A stretch of 64,000 nt of DNA from Psychrobacter sp. P11F6 (GCF_001435295.1 NZ_CM003594.1:1302001-1366000); one strand, 5' to 3'. Counted from the first letter of the stretch, positions 9,853 to 18,884 are shown. The notes: a model not told the origin generated them from the letters alone. Translations and numbers: made by a program.

Positions 9853-9868
9853 AAGTCAATCTTGACTT
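9853..9868. promoter_or_regulatory. Palindrome upstream of the DUF11 operon
   Basis: AAGTCAA-TC-TTGACTT, a perfect 7-bp inverted repeat about 31-46 bases before the start at 9822. Its size and place fit a dimeric repressor or activator site, or part of a promoter (it contains TTGACT). No regulator is assigned. Confidence 0.3.
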
Positions 9869-10013
9869 CGTCCCATGCAATGTAAAAACTGCAATCAACT
9901 ATGAATAAGAGATGCTGATAAAGTTAGAATTGTTCCTTAATGTGATTGTCACGCAAACAATACAAATATTCACCACAAAAACGACAAATGGTATTTTGGA
10001 GTACACAAACGGT

Positions 10014-10043
10014 AAAAGCCCTATCTATAGAGATAGGGCTTTT
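10014..10043 (-). terminator. Terminator of the 689-aa protein gene
   Basis: Perfect 13-bp stem (AAAAGCCCTATCT and complement) with loop ATAG, directly downstream of the minus-strand stop at 10096. It separates this gene from the operon that starts at 9822. The T-rich arm lets it work in both directions. Confidence 0.85.
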
Positions 10044-10095
10044 GTCAGTAAAAAATATTCTTTAGGGTTGATAATATAGCAAGGGGGAATAGTTA

Positions 10096-12165
10096 CTAAG
10101 GATTCACAGTAGTGCCGTATTTGGTGTTGAAGCGAATAGCTCGACGGCGATCGGAGCTAGTAATTCCTAGCGGGAAGCCATTAGTTAGCACTTGACCATT
10201 ATTGCCAATCGATACTGAACTATTAGAAAAAGAAGGTACACCGCTGTTTTCTCCAATAGGTGTAGGCGTGGCTAAAGTAGACGTTACAAGAGCACCATTT
10301 TCTCCTTTTTTCTGTAAGGTGTCTCTAATAATGATATCTGTCAAAGGCACATTACCACGGTTAACCGCTTCAATCCTATAAGCGATACACTGGCCTGGTA
10401 TGATGTTAGATATTGGGTTTGTACTATAAACAGTACTGGCGCTACCCGTATAATTAACACTAATGGTCGTCAGGTCAGTCAAGCTGCAATCATGGACATA
10501 TTGACTCTTGAACAGTACTAGAGCTGCATTATCTTGAATAACATCACCGAAGTTGTTATCAGGATAATTAAATGTATTATTTGTAATGTTTATTTGTCGC
10601 ACATTGCTCGTAGTGTCCACAGAGTATGTGTAATTATTAGGTTCATTCTGAGTAGCACAGAGCCTCGTATTGCTTCCAAGCTGTGCAGGTGTCAGAGTGA
10701 AACTATAGGTTCCATCAGGATTGATGTTCATAGTTTGAGATGTAAACGTACTTGTACTCGTATCACCTGTACATTTATTTAGGGTGATGGTATGACCTGT
10801 AGTAAAAGGAATACCAGATTCAGTTGGTGAATCGTATTTACCATTGAAGTAAAGAGGGTTATTTAGATATTTATCGGATACATCATCTTTAGTGGGGTTT
10901 GTGATTTTACCATTGTCGTTAAACACGATGCCTGAGAATACATAATTAGGCCTGCCGTTCGTGATTGTGCAAATCCAGTTATCTCCGTAAGTCATTTTTA
11001 TGTTCTTTGGGTCTAAAATGGTTACGACTTCATTATTATCTGAATTTTTACATACATATGAAGCAGCATAGTCTGCTAAGTTAGTCGTTCCGGCTATCGC
11101 TTCTGTTAATGTGTAGGTTTTAGTAGGGTTAACTTTAAAAGTCCCTGTAGTACCCGTACCAGTAGTGACAGTATTACCTGAACCCCTTGTTGTAGTCGAA
11201 GTGATGCCATTAGTGACGACTGAGCTGTCTGCATTATCTTTTATTTGGACAGTGAACTGATCCGTATTTGCTTTACGAGGCCCTGAAAGTTCTTTTTTAT
11301 AAGTCAATCGTGGCTGTGGTTGGTAGCAGTAACCGTCAAACTTAATATAAATAAGCTGATCACCAGGATCGTCTAAACGATCGACACGTCTATCATAATA
11401 TTTCAGGTTAGGATTATTGCCATAGGTCACTTCCACCCTAACTATAGGCGGATCGGAGGGTCGATCGAAAGCTACTGAAACTTTGCAATCGTTATCTAAA
11501 CCGCTGCATGCCACATTACTTGTAGTATTCATTTGACGATAAGGAGTAGATTCAGATATCCCTGTACCTCTAAACTTCAAGACTGGGGTGACTGGTATAT
11601 CTGTACTTGTAAAGCCTGTTATAGTAGCTTGATCAAAAAACTCAAAATAACGCCTGTTTGCGCCATCGTATCCTGCAATATTTGTATCTATATCAAATAT
11701 ACTTAAGCTGACGTTACTAAGTGGCTGAGGCTGTTTAGTGAAATTATTTTTAAAAGTATATGAGACAGTCCGTGTACTTAATACAGTGGAAAAATCTTGG
11801 AAAAATTCAAAAACCTGTGTCCCTCCGGATACCACAGATTGATAAGTATTGGACGATCCAGCAGTTGTGGTTAAAGATCCATCAAGGATCAAAGAGTTAG
11901 AGACAATTAAATAGCTCTCACTCTTTACACCAACTATATCTTGATCGATTTTAGGATTAGGTGGTGAGACAACTGGAGCCAAACTAGTATAATCCTTGCT
12001 ATCAAAATTATCAGAGATATAACCAACAGGACACTCAACTGCAGCTAAGGCTGAACTATTTATTAAAAGCATAATAATCGCGGCTATCAATGCCAGTATC
12101 CGATATATATGTTCACTGAATAGTTGTGAAATTATTGAATTTAGAACGTATGGCATTTTATGCAT
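10096..12165 (-). CDS. Exported SpaA/DUF11-type surface protein, 689 aa
   Basis: A Sec-exported protein: basic start, then a hydrophobic core ILALIAAIIMLLINSSALA, with cleavage near ALA|AV at about residue 42. Residues about 45-280 are a beta-rich, jelly-roll-like region with three Cys. At about 290-410 a prealbumin/SpaA-like domain appears (LTYKKELSG ... TGTFKVNPTKTYTLTEA ... WICTITNG). An SdrD-B-like segment follows (VFSGIVFNDNG to LRLCATQNE in outline). From about 570 a two-Cys DUF11 module (HDCSLTD, PGQCIAYRIEAVNRGN) ends the protein, as in the 677-aa neighbour. It has about ten Cys in all, consistent with periplasmic or extracellular disulphides. No transmembrane anchor or sortase signal is visible. 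The start has AGGGA 7 bases upstream. It is transcribed separately from the four-gene operon. Adhesin or fibre-tip roles are possible but not shown. Confidence 0.75.
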   Translation of the reverse strand: MHKMPYVLNSIISQLFSEHIYRILALIAAIIMLLINSSALAAVECPVGYISDNFDSKDYTSLAPVVSPPNPKIDQDIVGVKSESYLIVSNSLILDGSLTTTAGSSNTYQSVVSGGTQVFEFFQDFSTVLSTRTVSYTFKNNFTKQPQPLSNVSLSIFDIDTNIAGYDGANRRYFEFFDQATITGFTSTDIPVTPVLKFRGTGISESTPYRQMNTTSNVACSGLDNDCKVSVAFDRPSDPPIVRVEVTYGNNPNLKYYDRRVDRLDDPGDQLIYIKFDGYCYQPQPRLTYKKELSGPRKANTDQFTVQIKDNADSSVVTNGITSTTTRGSGNTVTTGTGTTGTFKVNPTKTYTLTEAIAGTTNLADYAASYVCKNSDNNEVVTILDPKNIKMTYGDNWICTITNGRPNYVFSGIVFNDNGKITNPTKDDVSDKYLNNPLYFNGKYDSPTESGIPFTTGHTITLNKCTGDTSTSTFTSQTMNINPDGTYSFTLTPAQLGSNTRLCATQNEPNNYTYSVDTTSNVRQINITNNTFNYPDNNFGDVIQDNAALVLFKSQYVHDCSLTDLTTISVNYTGSASTVYSTNPISNIIPGQCIAYRIEAVNRGNVPLTDIIIRDTLQKKGENGALVTSTLATPTPIGENSGVPSFSNSSVSIGNNGQVLTNGFPLGITSSDRRRAIRFNTKYGTTVNP

Positions 12166-12514
12166 ATGGTTATCCCTATAAGAAGCTAAAACTTTCTATA
12201 AGCGTTTAACTAGTTCTCAATTATTTCACTAACTAAACTAATGTATATATTACGTAACTTAACATATTAAGCAATAATTTCGTAAAAGTCCTACGAAGTG
12301 GACGAATGGCAGATATTTCATGACCAGCTACAGTATCTAGTTATAGATGTTGGCTCGTTAGCAAACAATCCTTATATTTCTTTGAAACATTTCTAAAAAA
12401 ACTAATGATTATTTATTTCAAAAATACTTGTCATATCACCATTTCTTTACAGCTATAAACAACTGCAGCATAAGAGCCTATAATAAAGAGTTATTATCAT
12501 TTGATAATTGACTA

Positions 12515-12553
12515 TAAAAGTTGGGTTAGCATTTTACTATCTAACCACTTTTA
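12515..12553 (+). promoter_or_regulatory. Bulged hairpin in the aceE leader
   Basis: Arms TAAAAGT(TG)GGTTAG and CTAACCACTTTTA form 13 pairs with a two-base bulge around an 11-base loop, about 240 bp before aceE. No T-run follows. It could be a leader RNA structure or a protein-binding dyad. Confidence 0.35.
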
Positions 12554-12751
12554 AATACTCAGTTCATATGCGATGGATAGTAGCGCTGTTTTTATTTTGG
12601 CTATGTGAGGCTGCTCCAGATTATGAGTCGGTCAAATACTGCTGCATAACGGCACCCTACTATAAATCTCACTTCTTAAAATTAACAAGGAAGTCATTGA
12701 GAAAACTATTCCCGCACGACAATATTGAAGTAACACTTTGATTTAATAATA

Positions 12752-12769
12752 TCCTGTCTTCGGGCAGGA
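12752..12769 (+). promoter_or_regulatory. C(UUCG)G hairpin just before the aceE ribosome site
   Basis: A 7-bp stem (TCCTGTC with GGCAGGA, one G-T pair) capped by the very stable C(UUCG)G tetraloop, ending 11 bases before the AAAAGGA ribosome-binding site. It probably stabilises the mRNA 5' side or tunes translation of aceE. Confidence 0.45.
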
Positions 12770-12795
12770 CTGACTGATAAAAAAGGACAATAGTG

Positions 12796-15609
12796 ATGAA
12801 TTATTATAAGGATGCTGATAGCACCGAAACCCAAGAGTGGCTGGAAGCGTTTGAATCTGTTATCAAACATGCAGACAAAGATCGTGCTCAGTTTCTGCTA
12901 AAAGCTTTATACAATATGGCAGTTCAAGAAGATTTGCCGTTCAATCGTCTTGATACCGCTTATATCAATACCATCGCCGTTGAAGATGAACCGATGTACC
13001 CTGGCGACCTAACCATTGAGCGCAAAATTCGTGCTTTGATTCGCTATAACGCATTGGCCATGGTCATGCGCGCGAACAAAAATGACGACGATTTGGGTGG
13101 TCACTTAGCAACATTCGCTTCTAGTGCCACGCTATATGAGACAGGTTTTAACCATTTTTTCCGTGCTGCCAGCGATCATTTCGGTGGTGACATGATTTAT
13201 TATCAAGGTCACTCAGCACCCGGTATTTATGCACGTTCTTATTTAGAAGGTCGATTGACCGAAGATCAGCTTGATAATTTCCGTCGTGAAGTCGGCGGCA
13301 AAGGCTTATCAAGCTATCCGCATCCATATCTCATGCCAGATTATTGGCAGTTCCCAACCGTATCGATGGGACTTGGTCCGATCATGTCGATTTACCATGC
13401 CCATGTACATCGCTATATGGAAAACCGCGGTCTGCTAGAGAAAGAAGGTCGTAAGATTTGGACATTCTTGGGTGATGGTGAAACGGATGAGCCAGAAAGT
13501 TTAGGGGCTATTTCTCTCGCTGGTCGTGAAAAGCTAGATAACCTAATTTGGGTCGTCAACTGTAATTTACAGCGTCTTGATGGTCCAGTCCGTGGTAACG
13601 GTAAAATTATCCAAGAGCTAGAGTCTATATTCCGCGGCGCTGGCTGGCGGGTGATTAAAGTTATCTGGGGTGGTAAGTGGGACAGCTTACTTGCCAATGA
13701 TAAAACTGGCGTGCTCAAACATCGTATGGAAGAAGTGGTCGATGGTGAGTATCAGCTATACGAAGCCCGTACAGCTGAGTTCACTCGCAAAGAGTTCTTT
13801 GGTAAATATCCTGAGTTAGAAGAGATGGCTGATGCGCTATCTGATGAGGATATCTCGCGCTTGAATCGTGGTGGTCATGATCCAATGAAAGTTTATGCCG
13901 CATTCAGTGAAGCGATGAAAACTAAAGGTCAGCCAACCGTTATTTTAGTCAAAACCGTTAAAGGCTATGGCTTATCGGCTCAAACACAAGCGGTCAATAA
14001 ATCACATCAGATTAAGAAACTCGATCAAGAAGCGTTGATGTATTTCCGTGATCGCTTTGATTTACCATTTACTGACGAGCAGCTAGAGACGCTACCATTC
14101 TATCGCCCTGAAGAAGGTTCAGCGGAGATGAAGTACCTTAAAGGTCGCCGCGAAGCGCTAGGTGGTCATTTGCCAAATCGCCGCAGTGGTCATATCCCAT
14201 TGAATATTCCTGAACTGTCGATGTTTGATCGCGTATTAAAAGGCAGCAATGGTAAAGAGCAATCAACGACGATGGTGTTTGTGCGCTTATTGTCAGCCAT
14301 GCTCAAAAACAAAGACATCCAAGATCGTGTCGTGCCGATTGTACCTGATGAAGCGCGTACTTTTGGTCTAGAAGGTATGTTCCGTCAGTTGGGTATCTAC
14401 TCTGCGGTTGGTCAAAAATATACCCCAGAAGACAGTGAAGCTTTAATGGGCTATAAAGAAGCCATCGACGGTCACATGTTAGAAGAAGGTATCAACGAAG
14501 CAGGCGCAATGAGTACGTGGATTGCGCTTGCAACCAGTTATTCTGTGAACGCGTTGCCGATGATTCCGATGTATATTTATTACTCGATGTTTGGTTTCCA
14601 GCGTGTGGGTGATTTGGCTTGGGCGGCAGGCGATTGTCAAGCACAAGGTTTCTTACTGGGTGCAACAGCTGGTCGTACCACCTTAAACGGCGAAGGCTTG
14701 CAGCATCAAGATGGTCATTCACAAATCTTATTTAACGTTGTGCCTAACTGTGTGACTTATGATCCTTGCTTCGGTTATGAGCTAGCGGTTGTGATGCATG
14801 ATGGTCTACGCCGTATGTATGGTGAAGGCGAACGCGTTTATTATTACTTAACGCTAATGAATGAAAACTACGAGCAACCTGAGATGCCAGAAGGCGCGGA
14901 AGAAGGCATCAAGCGCGGTATGTATTTGCTCGAAGATAATGGCTCAACCCAAGTGCAGCTATTAGGCTCTGGCGTTATTTTACGTGAAGTACAAAAAGCG
15001 GCGCAGATTCTAAAAGATGAGTTCAATATCACCTCCAACGTTTGGAGTGTGACCAGCTTTAACGAGTTGACTCGTGACGGCATGGTTTGTGATGATTACA
15101 ACCGCTTGCATCCAATGGATGAAGAGAGAGTGCCTTGGGTCACTGAGCAGTTAGCGCCGCATGAAGGTATCGTAGTCGCCGCGACAGATTATATGCGCAA
15201 TTATTCGGAGCAAATCCGTGCTTGGTTGCCAGATAATCGTCCTTATACGACTTTAGGAACAGATGGCTATGGTCGTTCTGATACTCGTGAAAATCTGCGT
15301 AGTTTCTTCAACGTTGATGCCGCACATATCGTGGTTGCGACGCTCAAACGCCTAGCAGATGAGGGTGAAGTCGAGATGCGTTTGGTGAAAGATGCCATCT
15401 CAAGTTTAGGCATCGATGTGGATCAGCCACCTGCATGGCAACAACAGCCTTATTATGATCATTCTCCCGATGCACCAGCACCTGGTAATGTCAATCCAAA
15501 TCCTGTCCCTGAATTTGTCGCTGAAGATGATGATGAAATCAGCAATGAGGGTCGGGCTGAAGATCAAGCGGATGCGACTTTACTTAATAACGGTGATGTC
15601 AAAGAATAA
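12796..15609 (+). CDS. aceE: Pyruvate dehydrogenase E1 component, homodimeric type
   Basis: A 937-aa thiamine-diphosphate enzyme that decarboxylates pyruvate and passes the acetyl group to the lipoyl arms of E2. The length and the sequence from NYYKDADSTETQEWLEAF onward match the homodimeric AceE family. The ThDP motif GDGETDEPES starts near residue 228, with the NCNLQRLDGPVRGNGK segment after it; the transketolase-like middle (EGINEAGAMSTW, GEGLQHQDGHS) and the C-terminal domain are all present. The C-terminal 35 residues are acidic and poorly conserved. An in-frame GTG sits three bases before this ATG; the AAAAGGA site (8 bases from the ATG) could serve either. It lies 25 bp ahead of aceF. 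No pdhR-like regulator and no E3 (lpd) gene is next to it. Confidence 0.97.
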   Translation: MNYYKDADSTETQEWLEAFESVIKHADKDRAQFLLKALYNMAVQEDLPFNRLDTAYINTIAVEDEPMYPGDLTIERKIRALIRYNALAMVMRANKNDDDLGGHLATFASSATLYETGFNHFFRAASDHFGGDMIYYQGHSAPGIYARSYLEGRLTEDQLDNFRREVGGKGLSSYPHPYLMPDYWQFPTVSMGLGPIMSIYHAHVHRYMENRGLLEKEGRKIWTFLGDGETDEPESLGAISLAGREKLDNLIWVVNCNLQRLDGPVRGNGKIIQELESIFRGAGWRVIKVIWGGKWDSLLANDKTGVLKHRMEEVVDGEYQLYEARTAEFTRKEFFGKYPELEEMADALSDEDISRLNRGGHDPMKVYAAFSEAMKTKGQPTVILVKTVKGYGLSAQTQAVNKSHQIKKLDQEALMYFRDRFDLPFTDEQLETLPFYRPEEGSAEMKYLKGRREALGGHLPNRRSGHIPLNIPELSMFDRVLKGSNGKEQSTTMVFVRLLSAMLKNKDIQDRVVPIVPDEARTFGLEGMFRQLGIYSAVGQKYTPEDSEALMGYKEAIDGHMLEEGINEAGAMSTWIALATSYSVNALPMIPMYIYYSMFGFQRVGDLAWAAGDCQAQGFLLGATAGRTTLNGEGLQHQDGHSQILFNVVPNCVTYDPCFGYELAVVMHDGLRRMYGEGERVYYYLTLMNENYEQPEMPEGAEEGIKRGMYLLEDNGSTQVQLLGSGVILREVQKAAQILKDEFNITSNVWSVTSFNELTRDGMVCDDYNRLHPMDEERVPWVTEQLAPHEGIVVAATDYMRNYSEQIRAWLPDNRPYTTLGTDGYGRSDTRENLRSFFNVDAAHIVVATLKRLADEGEVEMRLVKDAISSLGIDVDQPPAWQQQPYYDHSPDAPAPGNVNPNPVPEFVAEDDDEISNEGRAEDQADATLLNNGDVKE

Positions 15610-15634
15610 TAATCATAAGACTAGGAGATAAATC

Positions 15635-17371
15635 ATGGATATTAAAGCCCCCGATTTGGGTGTTGATAGCGCCGAAGTCAGCGAAATTATGGTAGAAGTG
15701 GGTGATGTCATCGCAAAAGATGACAACATCATTCTATTAGAATCTGACAAAGCCTCAGTTGAAGTACCAAGTTCCGCTGCTGGCACAGTCACCAAAATCA
15801 GCGTTGCTGTTGGTGATCAGGTCAGTGAAGGTATGGTACTGATTGAGCTTGAAAGTGAAGCAGACAATGCAGAAAGCAATGTAGACACTAAAGAAAATAG
15901 CGCTGCTGACGAGAAGCAAAAGGCAGATGAAACGGCTGCTAAACCAGAAACAAAACCTGAGCCTGCGGCAACTGAATCAGCCTCGTCTGACGCTAATGAC
16001 AAGCCTGCGTCTAACGCTGGTAAATCGACCACTCATGCATTGCCAGATTTAGGTGTTGATGAAGCGCAAGTTTCTGAAATCATGGTCAGTGTTGGTGACA
16101 TCGTGACTGCAGATCAATCAATCCTATTGATTGAATCTGACAAAGCATCGGTAGAAGTACCCGCACCAGTCGCTGGTAAGATTGAAAAAATCTTAGTTCA
16201 GACTGGTGATATGGTTGCTAATGGTCAAGACTTTATCGTTATCATGAGTAGTGGTGCAGATGCTGCTGATACAAGTGAGTCTACATCAGATAGCGCTGAG
16301 CCAAAGCCTTCAGCACCAGCCAAATCAGAAGAAAAAGCTGCTGCTAAAACAACGGGTGAGCCAAAACAGTCAGAAAAATCTACAACGCCTAATGCGGTCG
16401 CTAGTAAGCAAGCTGACAAGTTGACTGAAGCACAGGTCAATGAAAAGTTGGTTGACGTATATGCAGGTCCAGCCGTACGTAAGCTGGCGCGTCAGTTAGG
16501 TGTCGATATCACCCAAGTGAATGGTTCGGCGCTAAATGATCGCATTCTAAAAGAAGACTTGTTTGCGCATGTTAAAGAAAGCTTAAGCACTCAAAAAACG
16601 GCACCTGCCAGTGGCAATGTAGCCAGCGCTAGCCTGCCAAGCTTACCTGACATGAGTAACGTTGAGATTTGGGGTGAAACAACAACCCAAGACCTTAGCC
16701 GTCTACAAAAAGTCTCGATACCGCAGCTCAACTACAATACCTTGTTGCCACAAGTGACCCAGTTTGATTTGTCTGATATCACTGAGACAGAAAAACTGCG
16801 TGGCGAGCTAAAAGGTAGCATGAAAGCTGAAGGTATCGGCTTCACGATTTTAGCGTTCGTGGTCAAAGCGACGGCCTATGCCTTAACGCAGCATCCACGT
16901 TTTAACAGTCATTTAAATGATGACAATACGCAAGTTATCTTGCGTAAAAGTGTCAATATGGGCATCGCGGTGGCAACGGATGATGGTCTCATCGTACCTG
17001 TTATCAAGAATGTACAGGATAAAGGCTTGAAGCAAATCGCCATTGAAATTGGTGAGCTTGCGGTAAAAGCGCGTGACAAAAAACTCACTACTAAAGATTT
17101 GCAAGGCGCAAGCTTTACCATATCAAGCCAAGGTAACTTGGGTGGTACTGCCTTTACGCCATTAGTAAATTGGCCTCAAGTGGGTATTTTAGGTGTGTCT
17201 GAGGCAAGCATGCAGCCACGTTGGGATGCTAAGAAGCAAAGCTTTGAGCCGCGTCTCATGTTGCCATTATCATTGTCTTACGATCACCGTGTGATTAATG
17301 GCGCAGATGCTGCCGTATTTACCCGCTATATCGCAACATTGCTGGCTGATCCGCGCCGTATTTTGCTGTAA
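15635..17371 (+). CDS. aceF: Dihydrolipoyllysine acetyltransferase (PDH E2)
   Basis: A 578-aa E2 core subunit that moves acetyl groups from E1 to CoA. It has two lipoyl domains (about 1-75 and 133-206) with lipoyl lysines at K39 and K170, each in an ESDKASVEVP motif. They are joined by long Ala/Lys/Glu/Pro-rich linkers. The E3-binding domain is at about 272-310 (AGPAVRKLARQLGVDI). The catalytic domain runs from about 340 to the end, with the His-containing DHRVING motif (H551, N555). The Asn in place of the more common Asp is known from Azotobacter-type E2p, so the enzyme should be active. A good AGGAGA ribosome site precedes the ATG. Co-transcribed with aceE; a terminator follows. Confidence 0.97.
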   Translation: MDIKAPDLGVDSAEVSEIMVEVGDVIAKDDNIILLESDKASVEVPSSAAGTVTKISVAVGDQVSEGMVLIELESEADNAESNVDTKENSAADEKQKADETAAKPETKPEPAATESASSDANDKPASNAGKSTTHALPDLGVDEAQVSEIMVSVGDIVTADQSILLIESDKASVEVPAPVAGKIEKILVQTGDMVANGQDFIVIMSSGADAADTSESTSDSAEPKPSAPAKSEEKAAAKTTGEPKQSEKSTTPNAVASKQADKLTEAQVNEKLVDVYAGPAVRKLARQLGVDITQVNGSALNDRILKEDLFAHVKESLSTQKTAPASGNVASASLPSLPDMSNVEIWGETTTQDLSRLQKVSIPQLNYNTLLPQVTQFDLSDITETEKLRGELKGSMKAEGIGFTILAFVVKATAYALTQHPRFNSHLNDDNTQVILRKSVNMGIAVATDDGLIVPVIKNVQDKGLKQIAIEIGELAVKARDKKLTTKDLQGASFTISSQGNLGGTAFTPLVNWPQVGILGVSEASMQPRWDAKKQSFEPRLMLPLSLSYDHRVINGADAAVFTRYIATLLADPRRILL

Positions 17372-17396
17372 GAATCGTTTGTACTAAAAGGATCTG

Positions 17397-17426
17397 AAAA
17401 AAGACTGTCTTAGTATAGTCTTTTTT
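17397..17426 (+). terminator. Terminator after aceF
   Basis: A perfect 10-bp stem (AAAAAAGACT and AGTCTTTTTT) with a 10-base loop and trailing T-run, 25 bp after the aceF stop. Confidence 0.85.
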
Positions 17427-17528
17427 TATGATTAAAATTTGATATTAATAGTCACCAGATTTTTAGCGGTTAATGACTGTAGCACAATCGTTTTTATCTA
17501 TAATAGTTGTTGCTTAAACTTTAGATAC

Positions 17529-17558
17529 AAAAAAGCCGGCGATTAAGCCAGCTTTTTT
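17529..17558 (-). terminator. Terminator after ompW
   Basis: A 12-bp stem with one mismatch (AAAAAAGCCGGC against GCCAGCTTTTTT), a 6-base loop and T-runs on both sides, just past the minus-strand stop at 17582. Confidence 0.8.
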
Positions 17559-17581
17559 TATTCACATTACTTTATGTTATA

Positions 17582-18226
17582 TTAGAAAGTCTTAACAAAA
17601 GCAACGCCATATACCCAAGGGCTGATGTCAACTTCACCAAGGTCAATGGTCTCACCATTAGCTTTTACGCTGGCGTCTGTTTTGATGTCCATATAGCGAG
17701 CATCAATACGGAAGTATTCAGTTGGGGCAAAAGGTATGTCAAGACCGATGTGACCAGCAACGCCGACGCTATCATCAAGTTCTAATTTTTCGAAAGCATC
17801 GCTATAGATTTTTTCTTTAAAGAAAGTCGTATAGTTCACACCAACACCAACAAATGGCTTCACATTCATAGGCATGTTGTAGCCATCGAAGTGATATTGT
17901 ACCGATAGAGTCGGTGGCAAATGCTGAGTTTTAGCATCGATAGTAGCATCGCCAGCAGTTAAGGTAATGTCATGATGGAATGGTGTAGCCGCTAGTAATT
18001 CAATACCAATGTTATTGGCAACGAAATATTCGCCGCTAATGGTTGGTTGAACATCACTGTCTACGTCGACACCAATAGTGCCATCTGCCAGTGTACCGTT
18101 ATCGCTCTTTGGGTCAACCATGTGAGCACCAGCAGCGACAGACCAAGTACCAGCTGGTACAGCAAATGCTGTGGTCATAGTAAGTGCAGCAGCAGTGGCT
18201 AAAACTAGGGATTGTAGTTTCATCAT
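17582..18226 (-). CDS. ompW: OmpW-family outer-membrane protein
   Basis: A 214-aa outer-membrane protein expected to form a small 8-strand beta-barrel that lets small hydrophobic compounds pass. It has a signal peptide (LQSLVLATAAALTMTTAFA, cleavage after AFA). Family hallmarks are the repeated TM-strand pattern, LPPTLSVQYHF, VKPFVGVGVNYT, and a C-terminal WVYGVAFVKTF that ends in Phe as outer-membrane barrels usually do. Length is normal for the family. Two adjacent ATG codons (18226, 18223) follow an AAGGA site; either could be used. It is monocistronic with its own terminator. Confidence 0.93.
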   Translation of the reverse strand: MMKLQSLVLATAAALTMTTAFAVPAGTWSVAAGAHMVDPKSDNGTLADGTIGVDVDSDVQPTISGEYFVANNIGIELLAATPFHHDITLTAGDATIDAKTQHLPPTLSVQYHFDGYNMPMNVKPFVGVGVNYTTFFKEKIYSDAFEKLELDDSVGVAGHIGLDIPFAPTEYFRIDARYMDIKTDASVKANGETIDLGEVDISPWVYGVAFVKTF

Positions 18227-18656
18227 TTGATTCCTTAACGTGATAGAAGATTATCGGTGGCTATCTAACGAGGGATGACATTAGGTACCGATACACAATG
18301 TTATGATTATTGACTAACCTGTAACATTACAACGCCATTATAATACAAAACCATATTTACTGTAAGGTTTTAAACGCATATTAATGGCTTTTATGGCATA
18401 AATTTACCGTTAAAGGTATATTTGTCGAGGTAATTAAAAATTACTTAGGACAGTTAGCATTTTTGAAGCAAGACTTAGATCCCTTCATGCTGATGTTATA
18501 CAGAGGTATGGCATTAGAATTTGGTCGATAGTCAATGGTGCTAAACTCTCGCTGATATTTTTAGAATATTAAAATGTCAAAAGCTTAGAGTCGGTAATGA
18601 TAGTCTCATTACTTTTCGAATGAATAATGAGAGTGGGAAAAGAGGGGTAATATATT
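18227..18656. other. 430-bp AT-rich gap
   Basis: No gene is supported here. It holds the ompW promoter on the minus strand and the start region of the small zinc-ribbon gene on the plus strand. One short perfect dyad, GTAATT-AAA-AATTAC (near 18431), stands out; nothing else structured was seen. Confidence 0.4.
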
Positions 18657-18884
18657 ATGCTTGGCTATTGTAGTAATTCTCCTCTACGCTGCACAAATGC
18701 ACGTTCTGTGACGATATTGGATCGGATGGACTCTTGCTGTCCTGAATGCAACTTATTTTTGCTGCCTGCTCAAGATATCAGTCAGCAATTACGCGCTGAC
18801 GAACGATTCTTACGCTTCGCTATCATCGCCATTGTGCTGGTGCTAATTTTGTTTGCCTACATGTACTATTTAAATTTAGTATAA
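18657..18884 (+). CDS. Membrane-anchored zinc-ribbon microprotein
   Basis: A 75-aa protein with an AAGAGGGG ribosome site about 9 bases before the ATG. Residues 1-35 carry Cys at 5, 12, 27, 28 and 31, in the arrangement CSNSPLRC ... CCPEC; this looks like a zinc ribbon. From memory the same CSNxPxxCxNA ... CPEC pattern opens some larger bacterial OmpA or phosphate-binding-like proteins. The C-terminal part is one transmembrane helix (FAIIAIVLVLILFAYMYYL), so the zinc ribbon is probably cytoplasmic. Its function is unknown. It lies 181 bp ahead of the K+ channel gene, which also ends in a CPHC motif. Good coding features but short; moderate confidence. Confidence 0.6.
   Translation: MLGYCSNSPLRCTNARSVTILDRMDSCCPECNLFLLPAQDISQQLRADERFLRFAIIAIVLVLILFAYMYYLNLV

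Larger units (their letters stand above)
12166..12795. other. 630-bp AT-rich gap: divergent promoter region and aceE leader
   Basis: This gap separates the minus-strand 689-aa gene from aceE. It has no convincing gene. It contains several small dyads: TCGTA/TACGA at 12279-12297, the perfect TTATCA-TT-TGATAA at 12493-12506, a larger hairpin at 12515-12553 and a UUCG-capped hairpin at 12752-12769. It must hold the promoters of both flanking genes; I could not place them firmly. Confidence 0.55.

Noticed and set aside
12508..12741. A 77-codon TTG-start frame before aceE
   Set aside because: It has no ribosome site, a biased composition and no family motif; the region is better read as aceE leader.
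17281..17312. Missing catalytic Asp in AceF
   Set aside because: The Asn in the HxxxNG motif is known in Azotobacter-type E2p and is not a defect.
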